Shown here in pieces: positions 35,109-64,000 of a DNA stretch of 64,000 bases. The stretch is from contig NC_088103.1 in NCBI RefSeq assembly GCF_036370855.1, positions 10,355,404 to 10,419,403 of the forward strand, in the 5' to 3' direction. Origin of the DNA: Dromaius novaehollandiae. Its lineage: Eukaryota > Chordata > Aves > Casuariiformes > Dromaiidae. The translations under genes and the position numbers were made by a program. The notes beneath the pieces are model-generated. The model ran no database searches and had not been told where the DNA came from. It saw only the letters and a list, made by a program, of their open reading frames with translations. Position 1 is the first letter of the stretch; each line of letters opens with the position of its first letter.

Positions 35109-36036
35109 CGCGGGGCAGCGCCCGCCCCCCCGGCCCCCCCGCGCCGCCGCCCCTCCCGTCGCCCTCGCGAGGCGCCGCCGCTCCGCTCCGCTCCGCGGCC
35201 CGGGCGCATCGCGGCTGCCGTCGGGGGGGCCGCGGCGGCGGCGCGCAGCCAGCGCCGGGCACGGTGCGCGCCCGCGGAGCCGCCGCGGAGGAGCCGGCGG
35301 GCAGGCGGGCACCCGCCGCGGTGCCGGTGCCCGAGGGGGCCCCCGGCCCGGCTCCGGCCCGCGGGCCCTCTCGGCCGACGGGGAGACGCCGCCGCCGCCC
35401 GCCCTTCCCCAGCCCCCCGGCGCCGCGGGGCCCCCCCGACCCCCGGGGGAGGCGGCCGGGCCCCCCTGCGCGCCCCGCGCAGCCGGCAGGAGCGCGCCCC
35501 GCCGCAGGGCGCAGCGCCGCGGGTGCCGGGCCGGGGGGGCACCGCGCTCCCGCCCCCCCCCCCCCGCGGCCCCCCGCTCTGCCCCCGGCGCCGCCGGGAC
35601 CCCGGGCCGGGCCCCCTCGGCCACCCCCCGCGGGCCGCGCCGCCCCCGGCCGCCGCTTCTCCCGGGGCGGCCCTGCCCGGCGCCGCGGCCCGGTGCGCAA
35701 AGCGCCGCCGGGGATTTTTGCGCACCGGCTGCGGCGGGCGGCGGGCAGCGGCCTCGGCCCGCAGCGCCCTTCCGCGGCGGCGGGCGGAGCGGCCGGGCCC
35801 CCGGCGAGGCGCGGGGGCGGCGGGGGCGGCGGCGGGGCGGCGGGGGCCGCGCAGGGGCGCCGCGGGCCGGGACCCCCCGCTCCGTCGCCAAAGCGGCGCG
35901 GCGGCGCGGCCGGGGCGGCGGGAGCCGGGAGCGGCGGCGCCGCCCGCCCCGTCGGCGCTGCGGCCGCGGCAGCCTGCGGGGCCCGGCCCGGCCGCGCCGC
36001 CCCGCTCGCTGCCCGCCGGCCCCGCTGCCCCGGCCC

Positions 36037-36072
36037 GGCCCCGGCCCCGGCCCCGGCCCCGGCCCCGGCCCC
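36037..36072 (+). repeat. (GGCCCC)6 hexanucleotide repeat
   Basis: Six perfect GGCCCC units in tandem, embedded in CpG island DNA about 1 kb upstream of the NEUROG3 TATA box. On the minus strand, the one that carries NEUROG3, it reads GGGGCC. This is the same unit as the repeat in human C9orf72, at a short, non-expanded length. Confidence 0.92.
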
Positions 36073-36229
36073 GGCGCAGCGGTGCGCGGCGGCGGCGGCT
36101 GCTCGGCGGCGCGGGCGCTCGCTGCCGGCGGGCGGGGGAGCGGGGCGGCGGGGGGCAGGTCCCGGCGGCGGCTCGGGCGCCCCCTCGCCGGGGGGGCGGC
36201 GGGGGGGCCGGGGAGGATGAATAGGGAGG

Positions 36230-36830
36230 GCCCGGCAGGTTTTTTTTGTGCCTGTGCAAATTGGACGGCAAAAAATCTGGCGAGCGGGTTTCCGAGCCTC
36301 AGACTGCCCACTTCAAACGTCCTTCAAACAAAAGCTGAGGAGGAAAAGAAAGCCCCACCTGGTACCGCTGTTTGCTAAAATAATAATAAATAGATTTCGT
36401 TTAATAAATAATTACAAGAGATTGTAAAGTGGAGTGCTTTGGGAAGCATTAATCATGGGGCTGGGGGCAGACATCACCTGCTGGCAAACAAGACAACTTT
36501 ATTGTTAAATCACCTTCCCACCGCCACTTTCCGATAACTCCCTGCTGCTGCCACAATGCCCGCCCGGGGATGTTTACTCAGAGTTAGCATAACAAGCCCA
36601 ATATTGCCACAAACGTGATAAAAATCTCCGGGGGCACCGCGGCGGGCTGCCGCTCGCACCTGTCTGCGCGGCCCCGCGCAGCGCTGGCACCGGGCGGCCC
36701 TTCCAGCCGGGCCCTGCTGCCGTTTACCTTGGCCGGTTCCACGCCGCTTTACAACGCCTTTACTGCAGCCCCTATCTCCCGGCCCTATTTGCCTTCCTTT
36801 ATTGAAAGCATATGGCAGCCAGGGCCGCCC
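36230..36830. promoter_or_regulatory. candidate NEUROG3 upstream enhancer
   Basis: An abrupt AT-rich, non-repetitive island between two GC-extreme blocks, 1.2-1.8 kb upstream of the predicted start. It contains a FOXA-type TGTTTAC (36571-36577) and a second, TGTTTGC, on the minus strand (36490-36484). A SOX core AACAAT lies on the minus strand (36506-36501), homeodomain words ATTAATCATG (36448-36457) and TTTAATAAATAATTAC (36400-36415), and E-boxes CACCTG (36475-36480) and CATATG (36809-36814). FOXA2, SOX9, HNF1B and HNF6 are known inputs of mammalian NEUROG3 enhancers. That this block is the equivalent element is inferred from motif density, position and composition. Confidence 0.5.
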
Positions 36831-36839
36831 CGGCCCGGC

Positions 36840-39800
36840 TCTCGCCTGCCAGGCGGCGGGGACGTTTGGCGACGCGGGCCCGGCCCGGCCGCGCCGTCGG
36901 TGGGGCGCGGGGCTCCCGGCGCCGCCGGGGCTGGGGGCGGCGCGGGGGGGAAGGGGGGGGGGCCGTGCGCCCCCCGGGCAGCGCTGCGCGCCCGCGCCGA
37001 GGCTGCTCTGCGCCGCGCGGCGGGTGCGCGGTGCCGCGGGGCGAGCGCGCTGCGGGCAGCGGGGGCGCCGGGGGCCGCGCTCGGGGAGCGGCGGGGCCAG
37101 CGGTGCTGCCCCCTCCTCCCCTTCCTCCCCCTCCTCCTCCTCCCGCGGGAGCGAAGGAGAAGGGGCAAAAGGGGGGGCGGCGGGGGAGGAGGAGCCCCCG
37201 CCAGCGGGGCCGGCAGCGCGTCTCCGCGGCCGCCCGACGGGGCGCACGGCCGGGCCGCGCAGCGCGGTTCCCCGGGGAGCCCCGGCGCCCAGCGCAGCCC
37301 CGCGCAGCCCCGCGCAGCGCAGCCTCCCGGCGGGGGGGCCCGGGGCGGCGGCAGCCCCCGGGCGCGCAGGGCGATGGGGAGACCCGCCGCTACCGGCGAG
37401 CGCCGAGGGAGCGCTGGTGGCAGCCGTGGCACGGGGGCTGCGCGGCACGGGGGGGCCGGGGCAGCGGTGGCACGGGGGGCTGGGGGGCAGCACAGCAAGC
37501 CCCCAGCAAGCCCCCGCCCGCCGCGGCGAATCTGCCTTGCCTTTTGCATCCGGAGTCGGGCACCGGAGAAAAGAGGCCCGAGCAAGCGGTACGCGCACGC
37601 AGGGGTGAGCCTGCAGCAGCCCTGCCCGGCCCGAGCCCGGGCTAGCGCAGAGGCTGCGTGCCCCCACCCAGGGCCCAGCCCGGCACCTTTTTGCCCTGGT
37701 GGGGACAGCTCCTTGCCAGGCACAGCCAGCGGCTGCCGCCCTGCAGCCCCGCGGCAGCAGCGACCCAGCCGGGCACCGCCCGCGGGCTCCGGGGCTGGGG
37801 GACGCCGGCGCCGTGTCCAAAGCAGACGCGACGGCGTCTGGGGAGCCGGCCCGAGAGACGTGAGTGTACAGCCCCCCTCCGCAATGGGCCTCGCTGCAGG
37901 CGTGGGTGTCCTTCAAGTGTGGCCTGCCTGGAGATGGCTCCACGAGCAGACAGGAGCCGGCAGCTGCCGCACCCCGGCGCGTGGGTTAGGTCCGAGCGCG
38001 GGGAGCCCAAGCGTGCCGAGAGCCCCGGTTCCCTCTGGAAGGAAAACAGGTCTCACGCGCAACATGGTCGGTTAGGTCCCGACCTGTGGTGCCTGCGGGT
38101 GGCTGCTGGGAAACCTGTTAGGTTGCAGCGTTCACCCAGTCCTCCAAGCACCCGTCCGGGGGCGAAACGCAGCCCTCGCCTCTCCGGGGCTGGGCTGCCC
38201 CCACCCTGCCGCACCAACAGTTTGCTCTCCCTCCGCGTCGTGGCGAGCGGCTCCGCGTCTCAGGCCACGTTGTATGAGACGACCCTGGGAGGAGGCTTCC
38301 TCCTTCGCCCCATCGCGGCCGGAGCAGCCGGCGGTTTTCCTCGTCGGGGGTCCCAGGCGCTCGGACACCGCCAGCCCGCCGTGGTTGTCTTCCGCTGCCG
38401 GCTGTAAAACACACTGGAGACGTCAGCGTTCGCTCGCGTAAAGCCTCCGTTAGCCGTCCGTAAATGGCCACCGACGAAGGGCACGCGTGCGTTTCTCCGA
38501 CCCCCATCTTCCCGAACAGCGTTCTCCCCTCTCGCAAGGACCACACCTAACTTCTCGCGTTGCAACGCCCAGCGGAGCTGTTGCGGCACCGACCCCGGCG
38601 CTGGTCAACCCCTGAGCCGCCCCGGGCTGCCGACCGGGCAGACGGCACCTCCCGACCGCTGAGGTTAAGCGGAGACGGGCTTTCCTCCGCGGCTTGGAGG
38701 CTCCGCTGGTCGCACGCCAGCCGTCCCGGCGGGCGCCAGAGCCGCCTTTGGAGTCTCCAGGACTCGATCCCACTGCTGCTGCGGGAGCAGCGGCAGCAGC
38801 ACCCCTCTGCAAGCCATCGCCGCCAAGCGAGGCGACGCCGGGGGGTCTCGCCCTGCCTTTGCGGACCCAACTCGCTGCACGGTGGACGTGCTGTAAGCGA
38901 GCGAAGGTCGGTGCCCGGATGCCGAAAACCAGCCCAGGGAGCTGCGCCGCCCGGCACCACCCTCAGCGCACGTGGAAGGCGTTGAACTGGGAGTGGGAAG
39001 ATCACAAAAGCGCTCATAAAAGCGATCAGAGCATCTCGTTGAGCAGCAGTAGTAGTGATTTCTCCAGCAGGTCAAGCGCAACTCCCCTGCCACCACCCCC
39101 GGCAGCGGCCGGCAGAGCCGGGACCCCCAGGGACCGGCCGGCACCACGTTACGTGTCCCTTAGGTGGATGACAGCAAGGAGCTGCCGTGCGCTGCCTTCT
39201 TGCGAGGAAGAGCCTCGCCGAGGGACGCCCGCCCGACGCCTCCATCCGCCGGGGCTGCGAGACGGGGATTTGCCCTGGGGGAGCAGGAGGAGGCAGGAAA
39301 GAGGCGCTGCCCGCAAGCCGAGGTCACCGCCGAGCCAGCCCGGCCCCGGGGAGAAGACGTGGTCACCTCCAGCGGAGAGCGAGCGCTTTCTCCCCCGGGA
39401 TGAGGTGTGTCACGGATCGGGCGTTTTCACGTAAGACGCCGTGCGATGCTACCTGAGGGTTGCACCGCGGCCAAGGCACGGGCCACGTCCGGGAGATGGT
39501 GCTGAGCACCTTGGTCCAAGCTGAGGAGGGGCCTGGCTTTGCCCTGGGGGAGCAACCAAATCTGGCCCATCTCAGCCATAAAAATCCCCCACGGCGAGAC
39601 GGCCCCGGCGCCCCCGGGAAGCTCGCACGGCCCCGTGCCTTGAACCCGCGCGGCGGCCTGAGCTGCACTGCGTCGTGGTGGGGATGGCACAGAGAGAAAC
39701 ACACTCGCCCTGCGCTGCAGCAGCACCTCCTTTGCAGGAGCACTTGCTTCCCTTGCAAAGTTTCTCTAAACCCGCTCCGGGGTCTTCTGCACGGATGCAC

Positions 39801-40730
39801 TCCATTTTTCCACTCAGGCATAAGCCCTTAAACTGTTATTTTACCCGACCTGTGCTCTTCAGAAGAGGCTCTTGCAGCGGACCTGTAGCCTGGTTTATTT
39901 TGCCCTCTCGCAGGGGTTTTTGGCTGCAGCCATCGGCGCAGGAGGCAGCCACGGGGCGCGGGCAGCAGCCGCGGGGCGAGGGCAGCGGTGGGCAGCCCCG
40001 CGGGGCCGGGCCGGCACGCGGCACCCAGCTCCCTGCCCCCAGCTCGTTACCGCCATCGCCACCGTTTCCCGACGGCCTTTAAGTTTCTGAAGCAATTTCT
40101 TTTTTGTCTTTTTTTTTTTTTTAAAAAAAAAGCAAACCATCTACCATATGTTCTCCCCTGAAAGGGGTAATTGTTAGCAGACCATTAAAACGGGGGCGAG
40201 TGCTGCGGGATGCCTCCCCTCCGTCTTGCGCTTTATCCCGTCTCTGTCACTCTTTCAATGGGGCTTTGAGGGCTCGGCTTTTCTAACTTCCTTCCCGGGG
40301 AAGGAGGAATGAAAGAGCCACTAAAGTGACCCTCTTCACAGCTCTCCTCCTCTCCTTTCAATGTCTTTTCCGACACCCGGCGATAATGGTGGCGGGAGGC
40401 TGCGGCGCCGCGCTCGCCTGCCGCGGGCCTGGGGCAGCCGCCCGCATCCCACCGTCACCGCCGGCCCGGCTGCGGGAAGCGACACGGGCAGCGAGGAGCC
40501 GCGGAGGAGCAGGCTGGAGCGGGCAGCACCCTGCCTTTCCCGCGGGGATCGAACCGCGGCGTTGCGGAAACTTCCCGTCGCGGGCAGCGCTGAACCGCTC
40601 CGAGCGGCCACGGATGCCTGGGGCAAGACCACGGGCGTCTTCCGAAGGCACCGTCCTTCCCTGCGGCACCGCAGGACGGTTTCACGCCAAGAGCTCCTTT
40701 CCCCAAATCTCAGCGAATGAAGAGCGTCAA
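36840..40730. other. intergenic DNA between NEUROG3 promoter and TSPAN15 3' end
   Basis: GC-rich up to about 39.4 kb, then mixed. No gene is recognised. The long frames on both strands between 36.5 and 38.1 kb are compositional. A poly(T)/poly(A) junction lies at about 40108-40132, followed by a small AT-rich patch with CATATG and TAATTG words (40140-40190) that could be regulatory. Confidence 0.5.
37295..37317 (+). repeat. two tandem copies of CAGCCCCGCG
   Basis: The same decamer as at 33886-33918, here in two perfect copies plus a partial third. The two arrays lie on opposite sides of NEUROG3 in direct orientation. Confidence 0.85.
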
Positions 40731-40748
40731 CAGTATTTGGAAAAATCG

Positions 40749-40754
40749 TTTATT
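40749..40754 (-). terminator. TSPAN15: distal poly(A) signal of TSPAN15
   Basis: The minus strand reads GTTTAATAAACG followed by a T-rich and TGTTGACG sequence. It is the last signal before sequence returns to GC-rich intergenic DNA. Confidence 0.5.
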
Positions 40755-41363
40755 AAACTGAACAATTTAGCTTTTAATGTAAAAAAAAAAGCAAAAAGCA
40801 CATATACTTAGTCCACAATTATCTGGTAAACCCCTTCTTTCACCCCCAAACGCGGGATGATAAACAATTCAGGATAGTCTAACAGTTAGTACAGCCCGGT
40901 ATCCCCAAACACGTTCCCCGTTCCCTTTAAATTACCTGGTTTTTACCATGCTTCTGTCATCTCCTGCTTTCCCGGACACCTGATACTTCAAATCACTGTA
41001 ACATTCACAAGACACCGCTACTAAAAATCACCTTTGTCGTCGCCTTCCTCAAACGGCCGTGCAGCATCCCTACCAGCTCAAATGCGAGTGTTGCTCCCCT
41101 CCTGGCAGGGGCCGGGCCGCCGCTCTGCCTCGCACGGCACCTCAGCTCCCGATGCTTCCCAAGCCAACATTACCCACTTTCCACAAAAAAACACAAAAAA
41201 CGCGTTACTCGGAGCAGAGATGGGAAGGACCGCGCGGACAAGGAGCGGGGGCAGTGGGAGACGCAGCAGTGCGCCGGGGAAACGCTAGAGCGTGCTGTGC
41301 CGGGAAGGACCGCGCGCGCCAAGCCGGCCGGCGCCGCGAGCCGGCGGGACTCGTCCGCCAGCA

Positions 41364-41413
41364 GCTTTATCCCAAAGCTTTATTCCACCCGTCCACCAAA
41401 AGTGCTTTATTCC
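41364..41413 (-). terminator. TSPAN15: cluster of three GGRATAAAGC words
   Basis: On the minus strand the decamer GGAATAAAGC occurs at 41413-41404 and 41386-41377, and GGGATAAAGC at 41373-41364. Two are canonical poly(A) signals and the third is a one-base variant. They lie within the predicted 3' UTR and could mark an alternative end. Confidence 0.45.
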
Positions 41414-41778
41414 AATCCCCTACTTCTTTATTTATCTGAAACATCATAATAACTATCTTTTTCTGTATTTCACCTGCACGTCTGGCTGGGGCTGGAAATG
41501 CTGCAGAGAAATGCTCAGGCCCCAAAAAACCAAACAAATCGGCCCGCTCAGTGCCTTCCCGGGTACCGTCTCCGCTGCGCTAAAAGGAGAAAACAAGGCA
41601 CACAAGTTCAGCGACTTTGCCCAAAGCGGCAGGCCAGGGCGCTCCAACGCCAGAACGAGAATCCAGGTGTCTCTACTGCTTGATTCAGCGACTGATGGAC
41701 ACGCTTGATTCAGAAATAACAATACGAAAACCAGTTTAAACAAAATCTTTGTGTTTTTTTTTTTAAAAAGGTATATTT

Positions 41779-41784
41779 TTTATT
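41779..41784 (-). terminator. TSPAN15: proximal poly(A) signal of TSPAN15
   Basis: AATAAA on the minus strand about 1.1 kb after the stop codon, followed by A-rich and then T/GT-rich sequence. A candidate for a short 3' UTR form. Confidence 0.4.
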
Positions 41785-42878
41785 TTGATGACAAGAATCA
41801 AATTTGGAAATATTTCAACTCATAGAACTCACCCCCCCGCCAAAACCAATAAATTGGCTAGTTAATTTACTCAAGAAGAAAAATACAATACATACAAGAC
41901 ACAAACATCCCATAACTCTTATACAAAAGCCATATAGTAATAAATCGCATTAAAAACATATCAAAGCATTACCTGACTGATTCAACACTGGCATTCGCCC
42001 CGTTATTAAAAGGCACGAAAGACTGAGAAATGAAAGTGTTCAGCGTTACATCCGTTATTGTCAGTAAACTGATTGAGATTAGCATAAGAAAAAATTATTA
42101 AACACAGGTTTAATATTTACCATTTAGATCAGTAAGAAATCACTCTTGGTCTGGAACCAGTAAGAAAATAAGATTTGAAATGGCGAACACTTAAACACGG
42201 CATACCGAGGTACAAAGGCTCTTTCTAGAAATCGAACTTCAAATCTTTCCAGGAAGAAGTTTTCCTTATCATCCAGTAATCACGGGAAAAACATTTAATC
42301 ACTGACAAATCGACCTGCCGGCAGGATCCCCGGGGGAAAGCGCAGCCGAGGGCGGCACGGGAGACACAGGCCAGCAGTGGGCAGCAGCATTCCCGTCTTT
42401 CGCGATGCTGGTGCCAAAACCGCCATCCGATCGCGGTGCCACTGAGCACCGCAGAAGCGCTAACGTTTCGGGCAAGCGGCCGGGGGACCCTGCCGCCCCG
42501 CAGCAGCGCCGCGTGCCGCCCTCGCGCCCGGCCCGCTCCCCACCGGCCCCGTGGAGAGGGGGGCGGCAGCGGCCGCGGGAGACGCGGCGGAGCAGCGCCC
42601 TGCGCACAGCGGGCCGACCCATCCGCTTCGGGAACGGCCGAAGGGCGCCCAGAGCACGCTGCTGGGAGACCCTGCGGCAACCCAAAACGCACTGAAGGAC
42701 ATCAAAAATGTAAGGTCACACGGTAGAGAGAAATCAGACTCCGGTTTTGATGTTGTTTTCAAAAACACCGAAAGAGTTAGCACTGATTAATGACACCCAT
42801 AGTCCGTAATAGCTGCAGGAGCAGGTACGAACCAGAACAGGCTGATTCGCTTTTTAACCACATGCGAGGTTTCCGAAG

Positions 42879-64000
<21,122 letters not shown>

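Larger units (their letters stand above)
33400..37900. other. GC-extreme CpG island district around NEUROG3
   Basis: CpG dinucleotides are very dense across most of this interval, broken only by AT-rich pockets at about 34065-34165 (NEUROG3 3' UTR) and 36230-36820. The densest part, 35040-36220, lies immediately upstream of the NEUROG3 TATA box. Such broad islands are typical of developmental regulator genes controlled by Polycomb; that mode of control is inferred here from composition and gene identity. Many long open frames in this interval result from the lack of AT-rich stop codons. Confidence 0.75.
40735..42878 (-). other. TSPAN15: TSPAN15 3' UTR (predicted, about 2.1 kb)
   Basis: Extends from the stop codon to the most distal plausible poly(A) site. 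It is AT-rich in the parts 40.7-41.0 and 41.7-42.2 kb. Four AATAAA signals occur on the minus strand: 41784-41779, 41411-41406, 41384-41379 and 40754-40749. The last lies in an AT-rich context with a GT-containing downstream sequence and is taken as the end. Shorter isoforms are likely possible. Boundaries need transcript data. Confidence 0.5.

Noticed and set aside
35020-36311. Several 220-410 codon frames on both strands
   Set aside because: They mirror each other across strands and frames, consist of P/A/R/G runs and the GGCCCC repeat, and cover the promoter region. Compositional artefacts.
34174-36378. 734-codon plus-strand open frame antisense to and upstream of NEUROG3
   Set aside because: It lies in GC-extreme CpG island DNA where stop codons are rare. 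The translation is low-complexity Pro/Ala/Arg/Gly, other frames are equally open, and no domain is recognisable.
36510-38075. Open frames of 477 (minus) and 486 (plus) codons
   Set aside because: Low-complexity translations in GC-rich DNA with no recognised family and no splice or promoter context.

Overview
This is vertebrate genomic DNA, most likely from a bird or a related sauropsid. The evidence is spliced genes with GT-AG introns, a CpG-rich promoter district, very little interspersed repeat, and one short piece resembling the 3' end of a CR1 LINE. No bacterial-style operon, CRISPR array, tRNA or rRNA gene was seen. Two protein-coding genes are recognised, both on the minus strand. They match a gene pair that lies close together on human chromosome 10q22.

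NEUROG3 (neurogenin 3, the bHLH factor of pancreatic and gut endocrine progenitors) is complete. It has a TATA box at about 35021, a short 5' UTR exon, a 79-base intron ending 2 bases before the start codon, a single coding exon at 34345-34851, and one poly(A) signal at 33991-33996. It sits in an extremely GC-rich island (about 33.4-37.9 kb) with long homopolymers and a GGCCCC hexanucleotide repeat.

TSPAN15 (a TspanC8 tetraspanin, an ADAM10 partner) occupies about 40.7 kb to the right edge. Seven coding exons, giving 263 residues and the stop codon, were placed to the base with consensus splice sites. The first coding exon, about 32 residues by comparison with human, was not found and is probably beyond position 64000. 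The 3' UTR is about 2.1 kb and carries several poly(A) signals.

Positions 1 to about 33 kb form a gene-free stretch downstream of NEUROG3. No exon of FAM241B, the next gene in human, was recognised. Several AT-rich islands there and just upstream of NEUROG3 contain words matching binding sites of HNF1, ONECUT/HNF6, FOXA, SOX and HNF4 factors. These are the best candidates for NEUROG3 regulatory DNA and the most interesting unannotated content.

The gene arrangement is notable. Here NEUROG3 and TSPAN15 are in tandem on the same strand, with roughly 6 kb between the TSPAN15 poly(A) site and the NEUROG3 start. From general knowledge, the human genes are convergent and much further apart. This implies either a local inversion and compaction or an assembly error.
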